Assembly: GCA_029531795.1 (NCBI GenBank)
Contig: JAPEIS010000001.1
Span: 2,170,001 to 2,234,000, forward strand
Length of the DNA stretch: 64,000 bases
From: Sclerotinia nivalis
Taxonomy: Eukaryota; Ascomycota; Leotiomycetes; Helotiales; Sclerotiniaceae
Direction: 5' to 3'
Shown: positions 31,858 through 43,900 of the stretch, piece by piece
Numbering within the stretch: the stretch's first letter is position 1
Layout: every line of letters starts with the position of its first letter
Notes under the pieces: generated by a model
What the model saw: only the letters and a program-made list of their open reading frames with translations
Database searches by the model: none
Told to the model about the DNA's origin: nothing
Program-made: the position numbers and the translations under genes

Positions 31858-31868
31858 ATGAACAATGA
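31842..31868 (+). promoter_or_regulatory. Overlapping upstream ORF
   Basis: ATG at 31842 opens an eight-codon frame (MTPESNEQ) that stops at 31868, overlapping the main ATG at 31858 in another frame. If the mRNA starts upstream of 31842, scanning ribosomes meet this ATG first, which would lower translation of the main frame. Confidence 0.45.
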
Positions 31869-32903
31869 TTCAACATCAGTATCGGGCCCACCGGCAACCT
31901 CTCCTCACGTCAGAAGTGGGAGCTCGAGCCGACGACGTCGACATCGTTCCAAGACCCCAGCTCAGAAAAGAGCTTACGAGCAAATGAGAAAGAAATATGA
32001 GTTGGCAAGTTCGTTGATGACGAATCTTGACTTTGCAGTTTATTGCCAACTCTGCGTGTTATATTATATGGAGTATGAAGTTCACCCTCACTCTCTCTGA
32101 TTTCCTTAAGCTAATGTTCTCGAAGTTGCTCATTCTTTCAACTATGTATGCGTGCCCTCACGCAATTTGTTATTCTTACGCCAAAGCCGAAAAACGTTAG
32201 ACAGCCTCCCCAAAACTCCTCTCTGGTCATAATGTTATTGGGCACAAATATTCTTTGTATATTTCTACACCTTTTCCTTGCGCCATCGGGATCTAGTGAG
32301 GAGATGAGGGGCTATCTGCATGGAGGGATTGTCATCGACCTTATTGGCCAGAAAGGTCCTTCGTCGAGGCTGAAATTGGTAGTTTTCGATTTGCTTGTGT
32401 TGACTTTACAATCCATATTATTCACAATACACCTGGATAGAGAGAAGCTTGACGAGTTTCTGACGGTCTATGGGCAAAAGACCACCGAGGCGCAAATTCC
32501 CCCTTCTACACAAGATTACGATGCGGAGGAACGAGGGGTATTAAGAGATTCTGTTGCCGGGTTGGGGGACATTGAAATGCAACCGCTGAATTCCACTGGA
32601 GCTGCCTCTCGTCCACATGGCCAAGAATACATCACTGAAGCGGATGAGGGAAATGAACGAGAAGAGCTGCTAGCTGAGCCAGTAAATACAGAGTCGGATG
32701 ATGCACCGTTGGATATTTTTTGGTCTGGGACGGCCGTTATAGGAGAGTTTAGTGTTTTAGATACCCTTCGCAGTCAGTTAGCAGTTTCAGGGACTGCATC
32801 TGGGTCGTTACGAACACACGGTTTGTCTGCTAATGTCGCCGAGCTTACGGCCAGGAACCCGAGACTAAATTTTATAGCTCGAAGATTTCAGCGCAACATG
32901 TAA
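31858..32903 (+). CDS. DUF1746 membrane protein, Dsc4-like E3 ligase subunit
   Basis: Exons 31858-32072 and 32126-32903 (53-nt intron, donor GTATGA, acceptor CGAAG) give 330 residues. After a basic N-terminus (SSRRRRHRSKTPAQKRAYEQ) comes the DUF1746 domain: LDFAVYCQLCVLYYMDCSFF, a second hydrophobic span at IMLLGTNILCIFLHLFLAPS, GYLHGGIVIDLIGQKGPSS, and LVVFDLLVLTLQSILFTIHL. DUF1746 is the domain of the Dsc4 subunit of the fungal Golgi Dsc ubiquitin ligase that cleaves SREBP. The acidic tail (about 130 residues) is poorly ordered. The junction codon GA|T restores Y-M-D-C-S. It converges on RCL1, stops 119 bp apart. Confidence 0.82.
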
Positions 32904-33022
32904 TAAGACATGAATGCACTAACAAAAGTTTCGCACATAGTGTTAAGAAATGGATACATACTATATAGCATGATACTGATAAGGGTGAACGGTTAAGGTT
33001 GGTTTTATTATGCTTATGCTAC

Positions 33023-34249
33023 CTATTGAACGCCTCTGCCAACATTCCCCACTCCCGTGCCCTTGACGCTTACTATGATATCCTCACTTTCATCTTCTCC
33101 TACATCGCGTAAACCCCAACTGCTTGCTCCAAACTTTTTCAGATCTCTTCCTAATCCTATTAAATCCTCTGTGGCTATTACTTCTCGCCCTAATCTCAAT
33201 CTGCCAATATCCTCTGAGCCCATTGCCATCATAGTTAGTACCGTGGGTGCTCCAGCCTTGGTCACACAACCTCCTTGTGATATGATTTCCAACAGCTGAT
33301 ATGCGCACTGCTTTCCAATATCTTCTGGCGCGACACCTCCCGCACTCGGAGACACCACATCCGCCGAATATATTACACCCGTCGAACTAGTTTCCGCAAT
33401 CAACGCCAGCCCAAATCCCACTCCCGTTCTCTTTTTCGCGCTCGGATTCGTCTTATCCCTGGCTGATACCAATGGCGCTTGATCATACTGTGTCGCAATA
33501 TGGATATCTCCTACTAATGGATTCAAGATTCCCCTGGCCTCGTGTATCATCCTCGCATTATGACTATTGCTCACACCGGTCGCATATGCCACTCCTCTTA
33601 TCCTCCTCACCCTGCCTGGACTTCTATTCAAATGCAGAGTCTTAGGCAGCGCCTTGATTTGACTTCCAAACCTTAATTCTACTACACCTCCACCACCTTT
33701 GCCTCCAGGGCCTGGACAACTTCTTTGCAGAACTCGGATTTCCAACTTGCTGGCCATGATCCCGAACGGTTCGTAGAGTGGTAGAATGGCCGTCCTGACA
33801 CTATCCACCGATATATCGCCCGCTTCCGTTGAACTTGTGATGACTCCCTCTCCCTCAAACCTTACATTGACAGCCTTCTTTGCGAAGGGCGCAAGCATAC
33901 ATAAAGGCAGTAAGAAATAACTAACACCCCGAGTATTATTCGCCGGCAACTGACATTTAATCACCCCATCCACATCTGCACCTAGACCATCAATCGATCC
34001 AGCTATGACTCCTGGATTATAGACCAGTGTTGTACCAGTATAGGATATTTGTACCGAGGATCCATTGCTGATGGATTCCAGTAGTCGCAAGAAGGATACT
34101 TCGTGAGGTGCAAGACCCGGATTGGTAGGTGAGGAGCTTCGAATCTGGGAGATATGAATTGGGCGACCTGTTAGGGCAGAGAGAACGAGTCGGTGGCTTA
34201 GAGACTTATGAGTTGTGAATCGAAGGATTTCTGGAGTAGGGGCGGACAT
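33023..34249 (-). CDS. RCL1: RNA 3'-terminal phosphate cyclase-like protein Rcl1
   Basis: Rcl1 works with Bms1 in the nucleolar U3 processome and is linked to pre-rRNA cleavage at A2; it lacks cyclase activity. Single exon, 408 residues, start MSAPTPEILRFTTHKSLSHR at 34249 (the frame runs further up to 34396 but this start fits the family). Motifs: RLVLSALTGRPIHISQIRS, APHEVSFLRLLESISNGS, NNTRGVSYFLLPLCMLAPF, RRIRGVAYATGVSNSHNARM, KKRTGVGFGLALIAETSSTG and GGVAPEDIGKQCAYQLLEII. The active-site His of true cyclases is not seen in the C-terminal part, as expected for Rcl1. Confidence 0.94.
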   Translation of the reverse strand: MSAPTPEILRFTTHKSLSHRLVLSALTGRPIHISQIRSSSPTNPGLAPHEVSFLRLLESISNGSSVQISYTGTTLVYNPGVIAGSIDGLGADVDGVIKCQLPANNTRGVSYFLLPLCMLAPFAKKAVNVRFEGEGVITSSTEAGDISVDSVRTAILPLYEPFGIMASKLEIRVLQRSCPGPGGKGGGGVVELRFGSQIKALPKTLHLNRSPGRVRRIRGVAYATGVSNSHNARMIHEARGILNPLVGDIHIATQYDQAPLVSARDKTNPSAKKRTGVGFGLALIAETSSTGVIYSADVVSPSAGGVAPEDIGKQCAYQLLEIISQGGCVTKAGAPTVLTMMAMGSEDIGRLRLGREVIATEDLIGLGRDLKKFGASSWGLRDVGEDESEDIIVSVKGTGVGNVGRGVQ

Positions 34250-35055
34250 TGTATATTGTGTATGAGGTTTCTGGTCAGTTCCGATCGACGAAATTAATTT
34301 TTTGTGATAAATAATTCTGCCAAACACCGCTCCTGATAAGGAGGCGGTGTGGGGAACCACAGGCTTTTGAATTCCTGCATAGCCATATAGATTCATTCAG
34401 GTCTAATTTGACGTGAAAATTCTTCAATGTTTATCTCTAGCAGTTTTCAGCTTCTGAAAATAATCGAAGGAGTTTTTGGATGCCTTGATGACAGAAGTGA
34501 CATCAAACGATGTAGCTAAGATACAAATTTACAATATCATATCACGCGATCACTCAATTTGCCTTTGGGCGATTAAGGTCTAGATAAAGAGAGGACAAAT
34601 CATTGGGAATTTCCATTAATACTTTCATATCTTGTGTGTGTGGTATTGCCCAATTGCCTAACGTAAATTGAAGAAAACCTTAATGTCAGACGAAAAAGCG
34701 AGCGTTCATCCGGGCCAACTTGAAAATCCGTAGTCAAACTCCTCACGCATCCTCCGTAACGTGCTTTTCAGAAAAGGAAATTTGTACAAGGTGTGATTTG
34801 TGGCATTCTGGAAGCCAGGGGTTAAGAGAAATAATAATCCGGTAGCTCTTAGTGTTACAAGGGGAACCCGCAAAAGCAAATGCGAAACTATCGATCCTAA
34901 GCCTGGACGACGATACCTGAAAAGATGGCGACTGAAGACCTAAAGGGGACCAATTCTGTCCATTAATCGATTTTGAATGTTGATCGAGAACGCCGGTCGT
35001 AAGCTGTTCGACCTAGGCTGGTGTATGTCTTTTTTCTTCCACTGAGGGAAATGAT
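34250..35055. other. Intergenic region between RCL1 and the PWWP gene
   Basis: About 0.8 kb holding the RCL1 promoter and the PWWP gene 3' end. No gene or repeat recognised. Confidence 0.5.
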
Positions 35056-37192
35056 TTATGCTTCTGATTCAACGGCTGGTGCTTCCGCTTCCTAGAATTC
35101 TGTTAACTTTTGTTGTATCATTTTGGTTCGTAAGGGCATTACCTTAGGGGAGTCTTCTTCTGCGACTGGCTCGTCATTACTGGCCACGTCTTCTTTTGGT
35201 AGCGCGGTAAGTGGTGTCTCAAGAGCCGGGGATTTCTCCTCTGCCTTCGTCTCATCGTGCTGGGTGATGCCGTTTGCTGCCACGCTGTCGGCTTTTGGCT
35301 CGTCTTTCTCCTTGCTCTCATCCCTGGAGCCGTCGGCAGCTGCCTCAGTGGTAGCTGGAGCAACCTGTTCGCTGGCGAGAAGCCTGTTCCATTTATCAAG
35401 CAAGGTCTGAGACCTCGATTTGAATTGAAATTCATCTTCTTTAGGAATGGCAGGTAGCTTCAAAATGGCTTTGAGAACTTTGTTGATTTTGGTCACTCTG
35501 ATGATGCTGACCTCGAGATCGGCATAACCTTCGAGTTTGTTCACGTACTCAGACATCTGTTGCATCTCATCTGGCCTTGGCTCCTGATCTTTGGTAAGGA
35601 GACCTTTTTGAAGCTTGTGTCTCAGAAACAAAATTTCTTTCTATAACAGTTGTTAGATAAAATCATCAGACGTATCAAAGGACGCCAACGTACCTCTTTC
35701 TTGACTCTCTTCTCCTCAGGGGTAAGTTCTGGTTCTGGTGGCGCAGCAGGGGCGGCTTCTTTAGCCTTAGCAGCAGCCTTCTTTGGCTTACTCTTCTCCT
35801 TTGCGGATTTAGGTTCCTTTGGCTCTTTAGCCGCTTTTGGAGTAGACGTCCCGTTCGCAGCCTTTGGGGTGTTGTTCAATTTGATGCGAGGCTTCTTTGG
35901 GGCGGAGTCAGGCTGTTGCTGCGATATCATGTTAGTCTCGGTCAACGAATTCGCGATAGAATAGTGACATACAGTTTTTTCATCAGGATTCTGTGGAGGG
36001 TTCTTGCGCTTCTTCTGATTCGATTTTGGTGCTTCGGCCTCATCGTCATCAGGGATAGCACTAACATCCATCATCTCTGTGTCTTCATTATCGTCCAAGG
36101 TCGGAACAACCTTTGGCGTCTTCTCTTTCTTTTCTTTCTTGGCCTTCTTGGCTGCCTTCGCAGCCTCTTTGGCTTCCTCGTCGGCCCTCTTCTGCTCCAT
36201 GAACTCTGTCAAGACAGTCTTAAAATAATCCAAATCGTTTTTTTCAGCAGCAAGTTGATGCGCAGCATACAAATCTTTGCGCATATTATTTGGGACATCC
36301 CCAACTGTATCTAGGTCGAGATCAAGGAGGTCGTAATTAGGTATCCAGCCACTAAATCGATCAGCAAAATTCATCTAAAGAATTCGGATGAGTGCTACTC
36401 ACAACTCATTTGTAAATAGATACATAACCGGGAATGTTCTGTCTTTGGCCTTGGGGCCGCCGTCTTCATAATCACTCCTGTATGTGCCATCTGTTCTCAT
36501 TGCTGTAACTGGGCGACTTTTGATGAGGGTGCTGGGAAGCATATCCTCATCACAAACAATTGCAGGCCACAAGGGATAGCCCTTCAATCGCACATAGAAG
36601 TAGTCGCCGGGTTTCGCATCCGTGTGTGTCAGCTTCGCCTTGGATTGCTTCTTGTTTAATTTCTTCTTGTGTTCTGGCACGCCAGACTTGCGTCGACCCT
36701 TCGATTTGCTGGCCGAAGCCGGGGCGCCAGCGGCAGCATCTGCCAACTCCGCAGACTCATCTGCTGCTGGAGCTGCACCCTCTGATTGTTCATCGCCCTT
36801 CAATTCTGCGTCCTCGCCCTCGTCCTCGTCCTCGGGGGCACTGGACGCGGGTCGCTCCTCTTGCACCGAGCGATCGGGGATTGTTTTTTCGTCCATTTTC
36901 TCGGTCTTAGCTTCGGCTTTGCTATCTTCAACTAAATAAACAGGAGCTGAAATTAGTAATTGTAAAGTGACGTGAATTGAGACAATAGAAAAGCATTCAT
37001 ACTTTCTTCCGTCGCGCTTGTGCCGGAAGTCGCGACTGGATCCTCGGAAACAGCTCCATTCTGAACACCATTGCTACTGTTGGCGCCTTCCGACACCTCG
37101 ACTTGGGGCTCTACAACAGCATCATCGGGAGCTGAAGTGTCTGCAGACTGAGGAGGCACCACCTCATCTCGCGTGCTTGCCTCATCCGCCAT
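35056..37192 (-). CDS. PWWP-domain chromatin protein
   Basis: Six exons: 37192-37003, 36931-36403, 36351-35973, 35918-35694, 35640-35143 and 35091-35056, 618 residues. An acidic, Ala/Ser-rich N-terminus is followed by the PWWP domain at about residues 150-235 (GDYFYVRLKGYPLWPAIVCD; then RTFPVMYLFTNEFGWIPNYDL), a reader of methylated histone tails such as H3K36me3. A Lys/Glu/Ala-rich linker leads to a helical domain near residues 450-540 (LRHKLQKGLLTKDQEPRPDE, INKVLKAILKLPAIPKEDEF) that resembles TFIIS-N/IBD-type modules. It may correspond to Pdp3/Ioc4-type proteins. The acceptor at 36352 restores N-E-F-G-W; a nearer AG would give a stop. Retention of the last 51-nt intron gives a different C-terminus (see findings). 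Confidence 0.85.
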
Positions 37193-37921
37193 TGTCGCGA
37201 CACAGCTTCAAAAAAGTTCAATGATAGTGGTAAGACGTATTGGTAGGATAGTTATTGACGCGTAAGGAATGTCTGAGATGATTAAGATAATCGCGGATGA
37301 ATAATCTGATGGAGGTGATAAACTTTTTGCTGAAGAAGATGCTTTGGAATTCTGGAAATCAAAATGTCGCTTGAAAAGAAGTTACGCGCGCTACGCTAGT
37401 GAGGCAATAATCACGTGGCTTGGCTGTGGATTCTGTAGAACTCTCAACCACCCCAGCCTCCCGGATATTAGTCGGAGACAGTGATGCGCAAAGTGAGCTT
37501 CAGATAACAATAGTACAGTAACAAAGCTGCACTAACCCAGGATTGAATGTGACATTCAATCTCAATGATGAAAAGTGATGTTAAAGAGGAAGAGATGATA
37601 GAAAGTTTTTTTGGATAATAAAAAGGAATGAAAAAAAAAGATCAACAAGACACCATTGACAGAACCTTCTGTCGTGTCATGATCAACACACAAGTAAGAA
37701 CCCGCCCACTGTTGGGCCACCTTCTGACGTAGCCAATCACTTTGCGAGCGGCGTCCGTGGCACAGGCAGCACAGTCACAAACATCGAACAAGAACCCAAT
37801 AAGGATGCGGAATCCAAGGCAACCCCCGAGCAAATCAATGAATCTCGAGATATGCTTTTGACCAACTAAACCTATCTATTATACAGCAATGCTTTCGTTG
37901 AGGAGAATAGGGGGAAGTCGC
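37193..37921. other. Intergenic region with ACGCGT box near the PWWP gene
   Basis: 729 bp. ACGCGT occurs at 37258-37263, 66 bp upstream of the PWWP gene start codon. The rest covers the PWWP promoter and the BRR2 3' flank. No other gene supported. Confidence 0.5.
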
Positions 37922-40900
37922 TCATTCTTCATCTTCGTCTTCTCCTTCTTCATCTTCGTCCATTCCTTCTGCCACCGAGACATGGAAACTGGGATCTTGA
38001 TCGACACCCACATAGCTGTCGCTCATGAGGAACAACTTCAAATCATGCTCTCCTGGTGTAGGTACCGTAAACTCCAGCCGAAGATTCAACGCTTTTCCGA
38101 TTGTGACCCGTTTGATCGCAAGTAAAGTTTTCGAGCCCTCATCGCCCACAACTAACCACCAATTCTCCATTTTCTTCGCGGGGTAGAAAGGAGCATGTAC
38201 GGACATGTCCACCTCTGCCGCATCATCATCCTCGTCAACGTCTCGTACAATCTTAATTTTAATGTAGGCTGGTGATCCAGATACAATCTCCTCCGGATCC
38301 TCCACTTTAAAGTCAAGCTCAATGTTAGGATATTTAGAATTTGTAAAGTAGGCAGCCTGCGCTAATTGAGTTTGCGAGAGACCGAGTCGTTTAATGAGAG
38401 CTTCATAGTCAGGATTTTCGGAAGGGTCCATCGCGTCCATAAACTCGAAGATGTCCTTGATACTGTAGATACGTCTTATTAGCGGGGGTACTTGATCACT
38501 TTGACCATTTAAAACATACCCAGATTCATTTGCAGCTTTGATGACCTCAGGTGTGAAGTGAGGAATCTGTTTCAGAGGACTGTCGCGGTCCCACATCCCT
38601 TGTACAACCATTTGCGACATTTCCATGGCATTCATGGCGTTGATATGGCCATCCGAGGACAAGACATCCACGGTAGCACTTAAGAGACCAAGGACTTTCG
38701 TCAGGATAATCTCTTGATCTTTAGCAAGGTCAATCGGTAGTTGCATTCTGGAGAAATGGGCTTGAAGAAGTACAAATGCCTTGAAGTGTGGTGAATCAAA
38801 GCTTGGTTGCGCCATCTTGACCGGAAGTCTATCATACACCCTACGTAGTAGACTATCTTCGTGTCTCCTAATCTGGATGGATTCGAACTCGGTCGCCGAA
38901 GTGACAATTTCCAGAATACCCTTGAGCTTGGTGCGGCCAGTCAACGACAGCAAAAAGGTCTGCATGGTTATGTACGAGATGTTATAATAAGCAGCAATCA
39001 TTGCTGCATTTAATGGAGTGACAGAGTCATCCTCTTCATCCAAATCAATGATCTTGAACTCGGCCAAATCTTTCAAAGTAGTTTCTACAAGCTCCGAGAG
39101 GTGTGCACTCAAGCCTTCATGGGATGTGTCTTTGAGACTATAGTAGCTGGGATTTGCAAGTAATCTTCTATAGAAGTATGTGAAAGTAGTCCAGTTGATG
39201 GCATCGCTAGCTGACTCGATCATTTTTGTACTGATCTCAGACACGAAAGCATCATGTAAATATACCTGGAGGTGACTCTCGATCGGAAGAGCTTCATTCA
39301 AGAACTTCTTGTAGTACTCTCTTTTGACTGCTGGTACCATCAGAACGCCTTTACTAATTTTGTCTTCCATGGGTCGTGTTGCTTTGCCGAACATTTGCAG
39401 TATCTCACTAAGAGGATAATCGACATAGCGGTGCTCCCTGCCTTCATAGAACTGTGTACCCATCACAATAACTAAATGTGCTTTGCAATCAAGTTCCCAA
39501 CAAACATCACGAGACGCCACCATTACTTGTATGGCACGATTATCGTAAAGATGTTTCACAATACGTTTATCGCCCGTGCTAAGAGCCTCATGATAATAAC
39601 CTATGCCGTGCGAGATAGACTCTGCGAGCGCTTCTTCTTGGATGCGCTCTAGTAAAGGCTTCATCGCATCCACATCGGCGTGCAGGAAACGATCTTCGTC
39701 ATCGCTAGCTACACATGCAAGGAGTAAATCACGGGTAGTAGCACGAGCTTGCTTTCTACTGGGAACGAATACAAGAGCAGGCTTGCCTGGCGACATTTGA
39801 TTTATGGCAAGGTAGGTTGGCTTCGCCATAGCAAGCATGAGAGATGGGAAATGGGGAATAGTGAATGACTGAATATGAAGCTCCAGAGGAACTGAACGGA
39901 CATGAGGACTAAAGTTGTAGATGTTATGCTTCTTCGCGTCGATCCACTCTCCAATATCACGAGCATTGGCGAGTGAAACACCCAGCCCCACGATTCGCAG
40001 TGGTAATTCAGTTTGTGATCGGATGTAATGCATGCGAGAGACAATGATTTCATAAACGAACCCAGCCTGTCCACCAAGCATGTGCAGTTCATCTGCGATG
40101 AATAGTTGAACATTCTGAACGTTCTTTCGTCGTTGCCATTGTCGCGATAGAACATCCCATTGAGAAGGAGTTGCAAGGATTAAATCACCTCTCTCCAAAA
40201 GTTTGAGGTCGGCAGTGGTTTCTCCTGTGAGCTTCACAATTTCTTTACCTCCAAGAAGCGTCGAAAAACGCTTTTGCCAATCTTGATGTCGAAGATCAAC
40301 AAGTTCTTGGAACGGAGCGATATAGACAACACGTCCTGAGTCAGTCTTTTTCCAGTGATGAAGTAACGCAAACTCTGCGCAAACAGTCTTGCCGCTTCCT
40401 GTGGGCGCTCCAACAAAAACATTGTCATCTGTATCAAAAAGTGATTTGAATGTTTGTGTTTGGATCTTGTTAAAGCGATCCCAGTCTGGATAAAGCGATC
40501 TGAATTCATCGATTTTCAATGCTGCAACAGGTAGAGGTTGCAAATCCAATAACGGTGTATGGGGTGGAAATTTCTCAGGTAAGATGAGTTTCTGGAACGA
40601 GACTGCAAGCTTGGTCTCACAATTCATCCATCGATCCGAGACAACAGTGATAAAATAATGTGGCGGCATGGGTTCTGTGATGGGGACCGTGAATTCGACA
40701 AGATGCTCATTCATCTCGGCTTGAGCAAAATCTTTACGAAGGATAAATTGATCATGGAAAAGTATGTCCTCGCCGTCACAATCTTCGGCTATGATCCAAA
40801 AGCTTTCCGCAGCGCCATGGATTTCTTCATCCCACTCGAACTTGGGCGTGATGGTTAATTCCACTCTCAACATTGATCTCGTCATTGGCTGTACTTGTGC

Positions 40901-43900
40901 CTGAAGTTCTAGTCGGGGAAATTTTGCAACGAGGTTGCAGACAGTTCGGCCAGCTTTCGGAAGGCCTAGCAATTCGCCCATACGTGGTGGATCAAGATCG
41001 AAGTAGTTGGCCCATGAAACGTCAATTCTTTCGGCTTTTTGTATGATGTCCCGGGGACATCCGGGAAATTGTCGAAGGGGTGACATAGTGGGCCACATAC
41101 GCTTCTCTGCCATTTTGCAAAGTTCCAAAGCTGTCTTGGCTACCGATGACCACCCCTTTTTGAGAGTGATTTCGAAGATAGCACGCAAGATTCTTCCAGC
41201 TGATTGAGTGACGTAGACCAAATCTGCCATTAACGCAAGTCCATCCAGTTTCAATCTCGAAACATAAGCTTGCAGCAGTACATTTATTTTGGCATGGGGT
41301 TCCTCGACACTTTCTTTTACGGGAATTGGCACACGTCCCAAAAGTTTGGCCAGTTCCAACTTTTCCTCTTGGCGAACTGGGATGTACTTGAACTCGTCGC
41401 TCAACGCAAACACGCGGAAGAGCTCGATTGGTGTGATCGATGGTTGGAGGTGGTGATTGTAAGTCAACATGGAGCCGTGTGTAATGTAATAATGAGAAGC
41501 AATTCTGCCAAGCTCCGTCGCTTGTAGTTTGCCGGTCTTCTTGTCGTATTTGATAAGGTTCGACTTCTCCAGAACCATAGCAGCAGAATGAATTAAATCA
41601 ACTCGTTTTTGCTCAAGTGCACTGTCATCTTCATAGTCGGCTCCTACGCTATACAATCCAGGTGATCGAAGCATTCGAACGAATAAATAGGTGTATCCTA
41701 ACCACTCAACACCTTCGTCTCGACTACGGACATTGCCAAGAACAACCTCTGCATTTAGGTTGTCTACCAATCTGCTAACAAACTGACTCTCAATCGGCAA
41801 TTGTTGATTCAGGAGTGACAGATAATACTGCATTTCGTTCTGGGTGGTGATGATGATACCTTCCCCGTACGTGTCGTACTGTGGTCGACCAGCACGTCCA
41901 AGCATTTGAAGTACATCTTGAGGACTCAGTTCCACCCAACTGCCTTTCTCTGGGGAATAGACTTGAGTGCCTTTAATAATGACAGTGTGCGCTGGTAGGT
42001 TGACACCCCATGCCAATGTAGCAGTGCATACAAGGACTTGAATTAGACCTTCATGAAAAAGTTCCTCGACAGATGTTCGATCAGGCCTGTTCATACCAGC
42101 ATGATGGATCCCGAAGCCATAGGGTAGCAAATCCTTAAGCTCCCGATCGCTAACCTCCTCGGCCTCGGAACTAAGGGTTTCTCGAGTCCCCGACACATCA
42201 CTCCGCAATATTTGTCCAATCGTCTCCATTTCCAGGGCTTTGTCTCGAATGTATCTAGCTGTTTTTGCTGTCTCCTTACGAGAGTGCACAAAAATAATCA
42301 TCTGGTTTCGATTCTTGCCTACATGCTCCAAAACCTTGGTATAAGTCACGTCATTCATTGTCTTTAGTTGTTTGATGGCCTTTTTTTCTGTTATGCCAAC
42401 GAATTCCTGACGAAGTGGACAAGGACGGTATGATCCATCAAAGTGGAACATGCCTTTGAGAGGGTCAACACGTAGAAAGCTTGCGACATCACGATAATTT
42501 GGCAATGTGGCTGAAAGACCTATCAGGCGAACAGGATCACCCGTCTGCTCCATCTTTCTAATCGTCCGACTCACAATGCTTTCTAGAACTGGTCCACGAT
42601 CATCGTGCAAGAGATGGATCTCGTCAATAATAATGAGACGGACAAGATTAGTGTAACTCAGATCAGTAGCTTTCCTAGTGATGACATCCCATTTTTCAGG
42701 GGTTGTCACAATGATTTGGGTATCGGCAATTTGTTGCTTCGTGAGCTGACGGTCTCCAGTCAATTCGGAAACCTTGATACCATATGGCTTCAGTCTAGCA
42801 CCAAAATTTCCAACTTGTTCTTGAACTAAGGCTTTGAGAGGGGCAATGTAAACAATTTTAAATGCGTCCAGGTTAATGTCTCCAGTCTCTGGGTTGCGAT
42901 TTTTACCGATTTCTCGTAATATAGTCAACATGCCAACATTGGTCTTACCACTTCCAGTGGGCGCGCAAATGAGCATGTTACCATCGTCCTCGAACGCTGT
43001 CGGAAAGCACTGAGATTGAATCTTGTTGAGCTTCACTGTAGATGAGAACGGCACCCGTGCCCATTCAGGCATTTCCGTAACCGGAATATCACGATCAGAA
43101 GGGTCGTTGCGTTTCTTGGGAGGTGGCACGTGAATCTCTTCGTATCCTTTAAACGTTCGCTTGGTAGATCCCTCCGGCAACTTGACCTTAGGGTTCGTCA
43201 TCAAATGATTGCCTTGATCAAAGACGAGATTTTCAAGGTTAATGAGCTTTCGTGGTTGCAGTCCACCAACTAAACCATCTTTGTCTTTTTCCTCGTTCTT
43301 CGTGCCGCCATTGATGTATTCAGCTGGAACGTCGATGTCCATTTTAATTTCCAGTTTCCGTTTCTTTGATCCATCTCCTGGCGCAACTCCACGAAGCTCA
43401 TCCAAAATCCATCGTAGTCCCTCGGAAGCAATCTCACGCTCAACAACACCTCGAGCTTCAGCATCTTCAGCCCGGGCTAAACGAGTAAGCCAGACTATCT
43501 TATCCCGGTTCGCGATCAGCTTATGTACCAGCTCGTGATGCTCATAGTCAAACAGTTCTGCGAGATCATTTTCGATTTCTCTAAGAGGCCTCTCATCGCC
43601 ACCTTCTTCCGCCGGTGCTCCAGAAAGTGTGTGCAGCACTTCCTGCGTTTTAAGCTGCTGTACATGTGCATCCGTGTAAACTGAGCCGATTTGTCGTTGC
43701 AGCCAATATGCATCAATTTCACGAGCTGGTATGAAGTCTTTCTTGTCTTTAGCTGAGTCAGCATTCTGCACGGAACCAGAATCCATAATTATTGCTTCCT
43801 CTTCGGGTATTTCTTGGGGTTCTTCGTCTCTATCGACTCCAGCACCACCAGCCATGGCGACTTCCTCATCCCCAGGACGATCTTGTGCATCATCCTCGTC

